From: Perilla frutescens
Lineage: Eukaryota; Streptophyta; Magnoliopsida; Lamiales; Lamiaceae
DNA: 64,000 nucleotides
Reading direction: 5' to 3'
Assembly (NCBI GenBank): GCA_026008535.1
Contig: BRKX01000004.1
Span: 57,172,501 to 57,236,500 of the forward strand
The translations under genes were made by a program, and so were the position numbers. A model generated the notes under the pieces. It was given only the letters and a program-made list of their open reading frames with translations, did not search any database and was not told the DNA's origin. Positions 9,750-21,689 of this stretch are shown here, piece by piece (positions within the stretch are counted from its first letter, which is position 1; each line of letters begins with the position of its first letter).

Positions 9750-12197
9750 ATGGACCCGGAGATGAGCGAGGAAGGCCGGGATAGGCCAGAGTCTGGTGAG
9801 GCCGTGGATGTTACCAAATCGATGGCCTCAGGAAAGACTAGTGAAAAGAGCTTGTCAGAGAAGAGTGTAGGAAGCCTTAGCAGCAAAGACATGATTTTTC
9901 GGGCTGATAAGATTGATCTCAAAAGCTTGGATTTGCAGCTTGAGAAGCATTTGAGCAGGGTTTGGTCTAAAAACTTGGAAACTCAGTCCAGTCAGAGGCC
10001 TAGGGAAGTATGGGAGATTGATCCTACAAAGTTGGAAATTTTATATCTTGTGGCTCAGGGAACCTATGGCACAGTTTATCGCGGTACTTATGATGGTCAA
10101 GATGTTGCAGGTAGTTCAGTTTTTTCTTGTTTGAAGCTTGTTTCTGTTTCGTATGTTTGGTAGGATTTGAACTGAGTAGCTGTTTTTGTTATGGCATCTG
10201 AACTTTTAATGCACTTTAGTTTTATCTGCAATCTGTTCTGACTGTTGAGATTGAAATTAAACATGTGAAGTTCTTGGTGTCATCTAAACTGTTAGTGCTC
10301 GGGCATATCTTTTAGGCACTGCTCGTAGGTATATGCTTTACTGATTTGATGATCTTGATTAAATTCATCGTGATATGCTGCAGGGATTTAACTCTAGATT
10401 ATCAAGAACATTTCATCTCTTGTTGATTTGGTTGGATACAGTTTTACTACATCTATTCTTGTTTCTTCTTGGAAGAATATGTTACTCCTTTATACGGAGG
10501 TTTTATTGAGATCCTGCTTCTGTGCAAGTTGCAACTAATCTATTCAATCGAGAAATAGTTGCTTCTTCTAACTAGCTAGCCCTCTTTATAAGTCATAATA
10601 TTTGCCTGAATTGCTTCATTAATGCAGTTTGAGATCTCTCCTTCTCTGTTCGATGAATTCATTTAAGGCTCATGATGTGCCTGTGTTTCACATCTGGATT
10701 CTACGTCTCTGCATCAACCCTCATATTTCTTGCTACGGCAACACTTGATGTAATTTTTGTCATAGCGTGTAGTCAAGTGTATAGTTTTGCATCAAAATTA
10801 AATTGAAAACGGGTTAGATGCTTGAAGAAACTAAGTTACACAATGAAATTGATTTATGCTACATTGTTTGTGTGGAAGGCTGGATATTATCTTGTCATAA
10901 TTGATTTAGATGTGCTGCGATATATATAGATGAAAATATGAGGTTCTTGGTTGAGCTCATTCCCATAGGTGAATTGTGATTTGTTTTATCAGATCTATTA
11001 TGATTGCATTGTCATTGACATTGACATTGTTTGGTTTTTGCAGTGAAGCTGTTGGATTGGGAGGATGGCATGAAAACAGCTGCAGAAGCTGCAGAAATCC
11101 GAGCATCATTCAAACAGGAGGTTTCTGTTTGGCACAAGCTCAACCACCCAAACGTCACAAGAGTAATTACCTAACTTTTTTCTTGTCTCATAGTCTGTTC
11201 TTCATCTCTGAAATTCTTCCGTAAAAATGTTGCTACAGTTTGTTGGTGCTTCAATGGGGACTTCACAATTTAAAATTCCTAAGAAAAACCCATCCGAGAG
11301 TTCAACGAATCTTCCACCAAGGGCATGCTGCGTACTTGTGGAATTTCTCCCGGGAGGCACGTTGAAAACCTACTTATTCAAGAATCGAAAAAAGAAGCTT
11401 CCCTTTAAAGTTGTGATCCAACTGGCTCTAGACCTCTCTAGAGGGTAAATCTTTGTCAAACATTTATTTCAGCATGGGCTCTTTTATTCAATGTTGACAC
11501 CTCACATCATCATACTTGTTTCAGGCTAAGCTATCTGCATTCGGAAAGGATTGTACATCGTGATGTCAAAGCAGAAAATATGCTGCTAGGTACTCAAAGA
11601 ACATTGAAAATCGCTGATTTTGGTGTTGCTCGTGTTGAAGCTCAGAATCCGAGGGACATGACAGGTGAAACTGGAACCCTTGGCTACATGGCCCCGGAGG
11701 TATTCATTAATTCTGTAGAAGTTGACATTTAATTTATATATTATATTTTTTGGTTAGAGATGATTCATTTATGGCCGGTCTACTCAGGTACTTGATGGGA
11801 AGCCTTACAACAGGAAATGTGATGTGTACAGTTTCGGAATTTGCTTGTGGGAAATATATTGTTGTGATCTGCCTTACCCGGATCTGAGCTTTGCGGATAT
11901 TTCATCAGCTGTGGTTAGACAGGTAATTAACTTTTAAATGTTGATGCATAAAGATTTGATGTTGATGTATATATATGTGGGTTTTGGTAGAATCTACGGC
12001 CGGACATCCCTCGTTGCTGCCCGAGTTCAGTTTCAAACATCATGAAACGATGCTGGGATGCAAACCCGGAGAAGCGGCCGGAGATGGACGAGGTAGTGAG
12101 GTTGCTGGAGTCCATCGACACTAGCAAAGGAGGCGGCATGATACCGGATGACCAAGCTGCCCGCTGTTTCTGCTTCGCTCCCACTCGAGGCCCATAG
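9750..12197 (+). CDS. Raf-like MAPKKK, group C7 (MRK1/CBC family) protein kinase
   Basis: Serine/threonine kinase of 400 aa with six coding exons: 9750-10110, 11044-11162, 11239-11444, 11525-11699, 11788-11922 and 11991-12197, all with GT-AG introns and consistent phase. The N-terminal part carries the conserved SxKDMIFRADKIDLKSLD block. The kinase domain begins near residue 95 with a GTYGTV glycine loop, the VAIK lysine is K122, HRD is at 240-242, DFG at 260-262, and GYMAPE follows. The C-terminus ends in the family-typical CFCF.P..GP. Length and sequence match Arabidopsis C7 Raf-like kinases (MRK1, CBC1/2, At3g22750, At4g14780). CBC1/CBC2 act cytosolically in blue-light and CO2 control of guard cells; which paralogue this is cannot be decided. 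All catalytic motifs look intact. The first intron is longest (933 bp). Confidence 0.93.
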
Positions 12198-12416
12198 ATA
12201 TTTTTTCTTTTTTACTTACTAAGACAAATCTACAAGACGATTAATTAATTCAATTTTATTTCAAGATTCATTTTTATCTTTTATGTACACACACAGGCAC
12301 ACTACAATTATTAAAACCAAAATACGCTTAAATTCATTGCTATCGTTGCAGATAGTTTTCGTATTTTAAAATGTGGATTCTGGACAAATGTGCGAATATA
12401 GAATCTTAACTAAACG

Positions 12417-13053
12417 GGATAATTTTACTTTTAGTCCCATTATAATAGGCTCAAAATACTTTTGGTCTCATATTTCACTTTTTTTATCTCATAGTTTATT
12501 AACTCGACACTTTTGTTCCATATCTTACGTTTTTTATTTCATAATTTATTAATTTGATACTTTTGGTTCCAAGTATTTTTTTCGATATTTTTAGTCCTAA
12601 AACTAACAATATATTTTTTCTTTTTCTTTTTTTGACATTTTTTTTCTGTATATTTTGTCGAGAATTTTACTGAACGAAAACCGTATATTGACAAGAAGTT
12701 GAAATGGTTTTATTAGGCATTTTATCGGATATTTGTTGGGCATTTTGTTTGATATTTTGTTGAATATTTTGCTGAATTTTTTCGAAATATTATGTTATTT
12801 TGTTGGGTATTATGTTTAATTTTTTGCTAGATATTTTTCTCTTTTTTTCTTAATATGCTAAAAAAATGAAGCCAAAATGTCATTTGAATAAATAAGTATA
12901 TACACACACACATATACTATATTTGGGACTAAAAATATCGGGAAAAAAAAAAACACTTAAGAAGCAAAAGTGTCGAGCTCTATAGGATAAAAAAACGTAA
13001 AATATGGGACAAGTGTTTTGACCTTGGGAGTAAAAGTGAAATTATGTCTGAAT
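12417..13053. mobile_element. MITE with long imperfect TIRs
   Basis: The left arm (GGATAATTTTACTTTTAGTC, then CATATTTCACTTTTTTTATC and CTCGACACTTTTG) is mirrored on the right (near 12960-13050). The inverted similarity spans roughly 110 bp. Flanks CTAAACGG and TTAAACGA resemble an 8-bp target duplication, which would suit hAT, but two positions differ. The interior is T-rich with repeated TTTTGTTGxxTATT words. It lies between the kinase 3'UTR and the PPR leader. Confidence 0.55.
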
Positions 13054-13517
13054 TAAACGATACGGGTTTGGTGATTGTTTTAGTTGCTCCGTTTAACGGC
13101 GGCAGTAGAAGCTCTTCCTCTCTTGAGATAATCTCCTGTTCAATTTCAAATTAGAGGTAAACGTTCGTCTTGACATTTTTTTTCAGAGATGAATTGGAAA
13201 GTATTTTAGCTTAACCTGAAATTTCTATCTTGGGGGCGATTTCAGCGTTTCTGTCACCTGTCCGGAATGGCCGTCGGGTTATTCCGGTGGTTATGACATG
13301 GCCGATTTTCCCACACCTACGGAACGTGCAACGTTGACAGTGCATGTTACCTGTTCGGAGAAATGCTCGTTTGATGTTGCGCGTTATATATCTTTGCTTA
13401 AAGTTTATTTTCCGTTTTTCATCGTTTCTTGTCTATCAATCATTGCAACAATCAAATTGCAGTTTTTCTCATCTTGTTTTGATCAGTATGTACATTTCTT
13501 GTTTCTATTTCATCAGA

Positions 13518-15209
13518 ATGCTGTCGAAGGCGAAGCTTTTGCGTTGTTCATCGCTGCGGCAGGCTCCATTTTGTTTGAAGAGTATTTGTGGAGAAGATTA
13601 TGCTAATAGTTTAAATGGATTTAGCTCTGTATTGATCAATGCATTCTGCAATGTTGCTGAGCCACTGGAAGCTGATACCTCACCGGCAGCAGACGAGTCG
13701 CCTGAGATTCCCGATTGGGTTAAGTCTTCTGGTGAGAAGGGACGCTCTAAGAAGTTCAAGGATGATGATTTTGTGCCTCCCTCTGTGTCTTATTGGATTG
13801 AAAACCACAAGATTCGTGCTGGAGATCTTGATATGAAAAGCGTAGTAAATGATATTGTTGAGACTGATATTGATAAGGTCAGTGAGATTCTGAAGAATCA
13901 GTTTGAATCCCCTGACTCAGTTGTGAAAGCTCTCGACGGTTGTCATGTTGATGTGTCCAAGGGTTTGGTTGAGCAAGTATTGCGGAGGTTCAGCTGCGAC
14001 TGGATTCCAGCTCTCGGATTCTTCAAGTGGGCTGAAATGCATAAGGGGGTCACTCATTCAGCTGATCTTTACAACTTGATGGTCGACAATTTGGGGAAAA
14101 CAAGGAAATTTGATATGATGTGGGAACTGGTGGGAGAAATGAAAGACATTGAAGGATATGTTGCATCAAAAACAATGACCAAAGTAGTGAGGCATATTGC
14201 AAGGGCCCGTAAGTATGATGATGCAATCGAGGCAGTCGAGAAGATGGCCCTATTTGGAGTAAAGAAAGACATAACAGCAATGAACATGTTGATGGATTCA
14301 TTGGTGAAGCAAGGAAGTGTTGAGCATGCTGAACGGGTTTTCTTCGATTTCAAGGATCACATTGCTCCAAATTCACAGACCTACAATGTGTTAGTGCACG
14401 GTTGGTGTAAAATCAGGCAGATGGACAAAGCTAAAACCACCATTGATGAGATGAAGCAGCAGGGGTTTCACCCGGATGCAATGACATACACTAGTATAAT
14501 AGAATCATATTGTCGTGAAAGAGATTTTCGTAAAGTTGAGGCCACAATAGAGGAAATGAAGCAGAATGATCTGCAGCCTAGTGTAGTAACATACACTGTT
14601 ATGATGACCGCGCTGTCCAAGGCAAAAGAAACAGAGAAAGCATTAGAGGTATACGAGCAGATGAAGCAGAACAATTGCTCCCCCGATGCTACCTTCTATA
14701 GCGCCTTCATCAACGCTCTAAGCCAAGCAGGCAGGCTGAAGGATTCTGATGCTGTATTCGAGGATATGTCGAGGGAGGGAGTCTGTCCTGACGTGGCTAC
14801 ATACAACACACTAATATATATAGCTGGCAAGAATTTGCAAGAAGAGAAGGCATTAAATTTACTCAAGAAAATGGAAGAGGATGAGTGTAAGCCTGATCTC
14901 AACACTTATGCACCACTGCTGAAAATGTGCTGCATATTGAACAGAATGAAGGTGCTTTCGTTTCTGCTGAGCCACATGTTCAAGAACGACGTGGGTATCG
15001 ATTTTGGAAGTTATGCTCTGTTGGTTAGTCGCCTCTGCAAGAATGGAAGGCATGATCGTGCTTGTTCCCTTTTTGAGGAAATGCTGAAGAAGGGATTTGT
15101 TCCAATGGATTGTACGTATCAGATTCTCATTAAAGGGCTCGAGAGGGTGGGCATGCTTGAAGAGAAGCAACCAGTTGAAAATTTGATGTTGGGGGCTCAA
15201 AAATCCTAG
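13518..15209 (+). CDS. P-class pentatricopeptide repeat protein, probably mitochondrial
   Basis: Predicted 563-aa RNA-binding organelle protein in one coding exon. I start at 13518, not at an upstream in-frame ATG (13344), because TTTCTATTTCATCAG just before it is a good splice acceptor, implying a 5'UTR intron, and because the resulting N-terminus MLSKAKLLRCSSLRQAPF is a typical basic, Ser/Leu-rich targeting peptide. A PEIPDWV block follows at about residue 65. From about 185 to 548 run tandem 35-residue PPR motifs (TYNVLV.GWCK.., TYTSIIESYCRE.., TYTVMMTALSK.., FYSAFINALSQ.., SYALLVSRLCKNG..) with no E or DYW extension, so P class. Length and sequence recall Arabidopsis At3g22670 (annotated mitochondrial). 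P-class PPRs usually stabilise or help splice organelle transcripts; the target is unknown. Confidence 0.9.
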   Translation: MLSKAKLLRCSSLRQAPFCLKSICGEDYANSLNGFSSVLINAFCNVAEPLEADTSPAADESPEIPDWVKSSGEKGRSKKFKDDDFVPPSVSYWIENHKIRAGDLDMKSVVNDIVETDIDKVSEILKNQFESPDSVVKALDGCHVDVSKGLVEQVLRRFSCDWIPALGFFKWAEMHKGVTHSADLYNLMVDNLGKTRKFDMMWELVGEMKDIEGYVASKTMTKVVRHIARARKYDDAIEAVEKMALFGVKKDITAMNMLMDSLVKQGSVEHAERVFFDFKDHIAPNSQTYNVLVHGWCKIRQMDKAKTTIDEMKQQGFHPDAMTYTSIIESYCRERDFRKVEATIEEMKQNDLQPSVVTYTVMMTALSKAKETEKALEVYEQMKQNNCSPDATFYSAFINALSQAGRLKDSDAVFEDMSREGVCPDVATYNTLIYIAGKNLQEEKALNLLKKMEEDECKPDLNTYAPLLKMCCILNRMKVLSFLLSHMFKNDVGIDFGSYALLVSRLCKNGRHDRACSLFEEMLKKGFVPMDCTYQILIKGLERVGMLEEKQPVENLMLGAQKS

Positions 15210-15387
15210 AATCGTAAGGCATAATTGTTTTCTGCTGTTGTGGGTGACTTTTTAATCACGATCACGAGATCGACTTACTCAGCTAAATATTTTTGTGCAA
15301 TATATACACGTGTATTTTATGAATATATTATACGAGTATGTTAATTAGTCCATGCATATCATGTACCAAAACAGACAGTTTATTGAT

Positions 15388-16162
15388 GGATGTTTCTATT
15401 TACACCACTTTTATTTCAATATACACCACATTTACTACATACACCACCACTTTAAATTTTTTTCATTATTTTTTTCTTTATACACCATTTTTTTTCATTT
15501 TTACCCTTTAGATTAATAATAATAAAAATTGAAGATAATGACAAAATCAAAAATCTTAAAATTAAAAAGCATGAAGTCATGAACAATGTTCATGGATTCC
15601 TATAGTTGCCACCACCCTCAAGAACACCTGCATCTTCAAATCCCACCGCTGCAGCTACTCCCCTACCTCTGCCACTGCCGACTACGCTCTCGCCACTCCA
15701 CCGCCATCTGCAATCACACCAGCAACCAATCATATAAAAAGAAATATTTTCAAACCTTATGCAGAGACCAATCTTCAAAAAACAATCTAAAATTAAAGTC
15801 CCATTTTTTGAAAAATATTTTGCAATCCACTGATTTTCTCAAATTAAAATCAAAAGATTCTAGCATAAATCAAGAGAAATCAGAAAAAGTGCAGCGAAGT
15901 TGATTTTCATTAGATCGCTGGGTAAATCAAATGGATATTACAGCTGGATTGATTTTATGAATTAGATTATTGCAACGGTAGAGATAAGATAGGAGGTAGT
16001 CGGGCACGGCGGGGCTGCGGCGATCGTGTGTTGTGAGAAGAAGACTGCTAATTGTTTTTTTTATTTGATAGGGCATTTAAATAAATCATTAATTATTTAT
16101 ATTTGAATTAAATTTAATAGTGGTGTATATTGAAAAATTGGTGGTGTATTTAGAAACACCCT
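15388..16162. mobile_element. MULE-type MITE with 9-bp target duplication
   Basis: Terminal inverted repeats of about 42 bp: the left starts GGATGTTTCTATTTACACCA, and the right read backwards starts GGGTGTTTCTAAATACACCA; both reach TCAATATACACCAC. The flanks are a perfect 9-bp direct repeat TTTATTGAT (15379-15387 and 16163-16171), diagnostic for Mutator-like elements. The 775-bp interior contains a C-rich tract (15600-15720) with a 105-codon open frame that resembles nothing I know. It lies about 180 bp after the PPR stop, so it may sit in or just past the 3'UTR. Confidence 0.85.
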
Positions 16163-16571
16163 TTATTGATTTAGTTCCTTTAGTTAATCTTTAGAATTTT
16201 GATTTCAATTAAATACTCTTTTAAAAACAACCAATTCAGTTGGTAGGAAGAAATTTAAATCGAATTAAATTCAGTTCAGCTGGCGTGACAATGGTGGGAT
16301 AAATCGTGGGCTGCTGCTTGTAATTGTACACTACAAAATAGATGGAAAAAATTTCTTTTGAGTTCAATCATAGGCCGAGAAATGAAAATGTGTTACAGAG
16401 AAGAATGAAGGTGGTTTATTTCCTCCCCTAAAAAAAAGTGGTTAAATTTTTGTACAAAGTTACAAATGCAAACAACACCAACTTCTTCTTCCCAGATAGC
16501 ATAATATACTATATATACACCATCCACAAAGAATATATAAATTTCTAGAAAAAATTGTGATTCCAAGTAAA

Positions 16572-17602
16572 TCAGGGCGACAAAGATTTGTAGGGAGTGG
16601 GGCGAGATAATTTCCTAGGGCTTGCCTTCTCCCATCCATTAATTGCCAAGAACTCCTCGATTAACCTACACGAATTTGAATTTGGTAAGAAATATGAGAC
16701 AATTACTTAATTAAATTTCAACCATCTATACTTACATGCTGCAAATAGACTTTTGTGACGCCGCCAGCTCCCGATCAGGAAAGCTATCGTCCATATGAAA
16801 ACTCAGCCAAACATACAGATCCAGAACCTATAGTGTTACCAACAGGAAAACAAGTTCGACACCAAGTTCATCGCACCAACACGACCAAATTCGGATACAG
16901 TTACCAAACTACTGACCTTATGAATTGATTCGAGCTCCTTCAGTTGCTTGTGTGACTTGGGTATCTTGAGTGTTCCGGGGCTAAATATTTCCTTAAGCCG
17001 CACAATGTGATTCCTACAATAACTTTCTGCAAACTGCCAACAAAGTACGATGGTAGAATAAAAAAAATGTCGTCTCTGCTAACTAAACAAGCTCACGATG
17101 GCTAAAGGCGAGAAGCAGATCTCACCTGAGTGAGTCCCTGAGACGAGATGTCATCATCCATGTCAACCGGACTACAGATAAAGATTAAATTTAGATACCC
17201 CCCCCAAAAAAAAAAAAGAAACTTCTGAGAAGCCATGCCACCATTGTTTTGTTTCATCAAGGATCATCATATATCATAAGAAATCAAAATGGAAGCAAAA
17301 GATCAAAGAGAAGTAAAAATGTTACCTCATAAGAAAGAGATACTTATCGCTCAAAGAGAGAGGTAGCTCATCTACTACAGCAGCAACTTTCTGTTTATAA
17401 GCAACACAAAATTAGCATCCACAACAAGAAATATATAAGAAAAGATTAACAAGCATGTATGTGAAAATGATGTAGATATCTCTTCAAGTGGCCGTGGATG
17501 AAGCTAGCATACCAACATCTCCTCACAATTAGTGATAAAATATTTGTCTGACAATTTGGCATGCTCCACAAAATGCTCCTGGGAAAGAGAAGAGCAAAGT
17601 GG

Positions 17603-17658
<56 letters not shown>

Positions 17659-20600
17659 ACCAATATCTGCTGTAGACCATAAGTTGGATGTAAACGTGAA
17701 AACAGAAGTAAAAGATCAAAGGTAGGGAAAAGCCCAGCTTGCTGCATCACAGACATGTCCCACCAGAAATTGTCAATGAAAAATTCCAGCTTAAGTGGGT
17801 ATTCAGCCAAAATAGGAACACCCTAACCTCCAGAGTAGGAGAAGGGGAACTCAGTGATGAATGAAGTAGAGGTAGATCTGCAGATTTTAGACAAGTCACT
17901 TCGCCAACAGGATATTTAGATTTGTATCTTCCAGCTCTTCCTACAAGAAAATCCAGGAATCGATATATATTGCATACACATAATAAGCACGAGTAGTAGA
18001 GGGGTACCACAAACAAGCACGAGCAGAAAAGAAGGAAATATACATGTATAGAGCACATTCACCAACAGGTAGTTATATAACCTAGCATTCCTATCCATAT
18101 TTCCAGTTAAGGTAACAAGTGATGTCATGTGTTACAGAAACTAGTTTATGTATAATATATTCAGAGGGCAGGATACCTGGGAGGGCTGTGCAATATTACT
18201 GAACCCACCATCTAATGGCAAAACATGTCATGGCAACAACACGATCAAGCTCCGAGAATTCTACACAATTACTACTCTTAACAATAACTAACGTCTCAGA
18301 CAAGACATCAAGTAAGCATTCGCCACATAACTTTTGTCTTAGTGCAATGGAAGTAGAGACAGCTACAGAATAGCTTACCAGCAATCTGTTTAATCTCAGA
18401 AACAGTAAGATCCCGCACTTCCGTACCGTCAAATTTTTTCAATGTTGAAAAAATAATTCTGGATATGTTAAGATTGAGACCCATTCCAATGGCGTCACTT
18501 GCTACAAGAACATCAAAATCGTTGTTTTCATCGTTGAACATTGTTGCCTGCAATCTTAAGGATTGATTAGTTCAGCAATTTCTGCTTCATTAAACAGAGA
18601 AATCAAAATGATAACACAAAGCAATATAAGATTCCCTTATAAGACCAATGTGATGTAGTTTGAATCCAAAATGATGTTTGTGCCTGAATAATCTTACATA
18701 TGAAATTGAACTAGTAACATCAATAGTGAGACAATATCCGATCAAGTCGATCAAAACTGAACAGTGAATCCTGTGGAAGAAAGGGGTCTCTAGATGCCTT
18801 AAACATTACAGCCTTCAGTAAAAGGATGCATAATTGGGGAAGACAACAAAAGCTATCTGATTCACCAAACTATATTGATAAACAAACATCTAAGCTAGAC
18901 AAATAAAAGCCAGAAAGAACCTGTCTGCTTCGAGTCTCTGGAGGCAATGAACCATAAACAACAGAGCAAAGATGCTTCTTTCGATTTTCGATTTCTTTCT
19001 GTCAACATCAATATTGATAAGAGTGGAAGTTTCAAAAGGCAAACATGAACATGAGAATTTGGCCCGTTCATTCCTTACCTTTATCTTGTATATCTCATAA
19101 CGTGAGAATGTGACAATGCAGTCACCTGTCTGTACATTGGAAAAGGATCCAAGAGGAACCTTCAAAGGGACAAGAGGTGAAAGCCTCTCATAATATTGAA
19201 CCTGAATCAAACAGGGACTTCATCGTTCAGATTAAATGACAAGATAACCACAGTCCTCTTCTGTAATTTCGCTCGTGCATACATATAAACACATGCAATT
19301 GAAAACAGTGCAGTTTAAACCAAAGCAATAAATTTAAAATTCCACCGACCAAATTGAGAGAGTCACAACTCACTTGAAAAAGAAAACCATTGTATAGATT
19401 GGACAGAAATGCCATACCTCAACAACATCATCTGTCACTTTAAGTATTTCCTGTACTAAAGGAACAGCTGCTGGATCTCCACACAAGTGCAGCTCGTCAG
19501 CACATATTCCCAGTAAAGCTCTTGTAAATGAAAACCCCCTTGTTCTGCACCCCAACATCTGTGAGAAAGATGAGAGAGTAAATACAGAACGTCTTGCGCA
19601 TGTACTCAGTAAAATAGAATATAATTTATTTAAAACATTGAAGTTAAAGAACTCGGATAAGGATGCCTATACTGTCAAGAGCTCCAATCCAAATGCAAAC
19701 ATGCAGAACATAAGCAATCAAGTCCACACCCAAGAGCCGTACCAAAGGAGAAAGAGAAGAAAAAGAAACCAATTCAACATTTTCATTTCAGATCCGTGTA
19801 AATTTGTTTGGTTCTTCTGCCCATCACCTCTAAATGTGAAACTAAGATGACTTGCCATAAATTTCTTCTAATAGTGAAAAAGGTTGAAACAAAATGGATT
19901 TGATAAACAATGTAATAAAACCAGCTAAAAGTAGCTCAAAAGCAAACTTTTTTGAAGCATATAATATTCTGCCATTGCATCATGAAATATTTCGTTCTAC
20001 TCCCAATCTTACTTATCGAAGACAACCCCAATGGATTAGATAACCAATGTAATACCACCAGCTAAAAGTAGCTCAAAAGCAAACCTTTTTGAAACATATA
20101 ATATTATGCCATTGAATCATGAAATATTAAGTTCTACTTCCAATCCTACTTATTGCAGACAAATTCCATTGCAAAGCAGAATATTATCAGCACATGATTG
20201 GATTTTCTTTACTGGGATTTTCTTATTGGAAGTGTCATTCTCCACCAAATTGCCCTTTTCCTACAGGCCATGGCTAAGAATTATAGTGAGACATAGGAGT
20301 GTATCTCATCTTGGCCAGTTCAAAGGGGCAACATAAGCATCAAAAAAAAAAATCATACAATCCAGCAAATACAATTCCTTTGATTTTGACACTATTTAGA
20401 TTTTGGTATGCACAAACATCCTGCTATCTATGGAAGTAAATGGACTATATATATAGTGCTTGAGATAGACCATAGGCACACCTGGATTTCATCTACAACT
20501 GCACAGCTATAATCATATTTAAGGTCCGCCATTTCTACAGTAGCAGCTTTATGTCTTGCTCCATCAATTTCCTCTCTCTCTTGCCCAGTAATCAGATCGC

Positions 20601-21689
20601 AAGGAACTTTAGCCTTGTTCAGACGCTGAGAAACCTCCCATGCCAAAAGTCTCAACGGCCCACAGTAAATACCTGTGGCATAGTTATTAAGTCAAGAGTC
20701 TAAATTCCACCTCAAGTGATCAACCTAAACAGATGGATACTATGTACCTGAAGGACTTGACTCCAAGCGCTTCAGAGCATGATATGTTTTGCCACTATTT
20801 GTTGGACCAACATGCAATATTACATTCCGTTTCTTTTGTCGAGCAGTAGGATACCATGAATGAGGACGCCTAAATAGCGAAAGCAAAATTAGCATCACCA
20901 AGTGCAAAATGAATTACAATGACACCTAATTTTATCTTGATATTATTCTTCACTTACGTGAGGTCTGTAAAGTCAAACTTATTGCCCGCTCTAGAACTGC
21001 TGAGCTTCCGTACGCATTGATAGATACTGTATGAAGTTTTAAAGTTCGATTCCAGCGTAGAGTAATAGAAATCCGTATAATCTGACCAACAAGGGAAAAA
21101 TGAAGATAACCAAACAAAAGAATTGGCAATAAAAATATTGAATGCTACTATATTAAGTTCTGATTATCATTCTGCTGCGTATACAAAATGCACTCCAAAA
21201 AGGTCAAAATGGAAACGGAATAAATTAATTTTAACCTAAATCTTCAACTCCTGACCTAAGTTAATCTGATACGAATAGATTATGCCCCAGCGTGAAAAAC
21301 TCAATAAAAACGCACATATTTGTCATTTCCTTCTTCATTTCTCAATACCCCTTCTTCATGTAGTCAACGAGGTAGGCTACAATCTTCACAGTAAGAAAGA
21401 AAAACTCAAACTTTACTATTTTTCATTATCCAAATATTCATCCCTTCAGCATTCTTCCTGTTTCATAAATTTTCGCAGTAGGCAAGAAAAATTCAAAATT
21501 CTTATTTCATAATTATCCTATTAATATAGAAACTTAATTGCTCCATTTATTCATTCATTCTTCTCATTGTCATATTTCCCAACTAACCCAACCAAATACG
21601 GAACGAATAAAAAACAAAATTGCAAAGAAAAGTGAGTTACCGGGAATCAATGTCCGAGAAATCCTCCGGCGGAAAAGCAAGGAGCTCAT
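16572..21689 (-). CDS. SUV3: Mitochondrial DExH-type ATP-dependent RNA helicase SUV3
   Basis: Sixteen exons on the minus strand encode 556 aa. In transcription order: 21641-21689, 20958-21081, 20748-20869, 20482-20672, 19418-19558, 19079-19201, 18921-18998, 18379-18547, 17828-17940, 17661-17741, 17513-17578, 17326-17390, 17126-17171, 16917-17033, 16736-16827, 16572-16665. All introns are GT-AG and phases agree. The N-terminus MSSLLFRRRISRTL suits mitochondrial import. Motifs: Walker A GPTNSGKT (79-86), DEIQ box (159-162), SDAIGMGLNLN, and GRAGR motif VI (333-337), then the SUV3 C-terminal region. SUV3 unwinds RNA with ATP and works with the mitochondrial RNA-decay machinery. Length is close to Arabidopsis SUV3 (At4g14790). 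Two introns carry repeats, listed separately. No disabling change was seen. Confidence 0.94.
17605..17654. repeat. SUV3: GA microsatellite in a SUV3 intron
   Basis: An uninterrupted run of about 25 GA units (CT on the coding strand) ends only about 6 bp from the donor-side exon edge at 17661. On the coding strand the intron therefore starts GTAGGTCTCTCT. Length variation here could affect the neighbouring splice donor. Confidence 0.9.
19890..20165. repeat. SUV3: Tandem duplication of ~139 bp in a SUV3 intron
   Basis: Two adjacent copies share AACAATGTAATA/AACCAATGTAATA, CCAGCTAAAAGTAGCTCAAA, AGCAAACxTTTTTGAA, CATATAATATT and TGCCATTGxATCATGAAATA. Copies start near 19893 and 20032. They differ at about one position in ten, so the duplication is not recent. 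It lies in the intron between exons 4 and 5. Confidence 0.8.

Noticed and set aside
13344..13517. 58 extra N-terminal residues on the PPR frame
   Set aside because: A good splice acceptor lies just before the ATG at 13518 and the upstream residues look like intron translation.
15586..15903. 105-codon frame in the MULE-type MITE, possible captured gene fragment
   Set aside because: No recognisable domain; His/Leu/Pro bias reflects the C-rich tract.
19638..19850. 70-codon plus-strand frame inside SUV3
   Set aside because: Lies in an intron on the opposite strand, lysine/arginine-rich, no relative.
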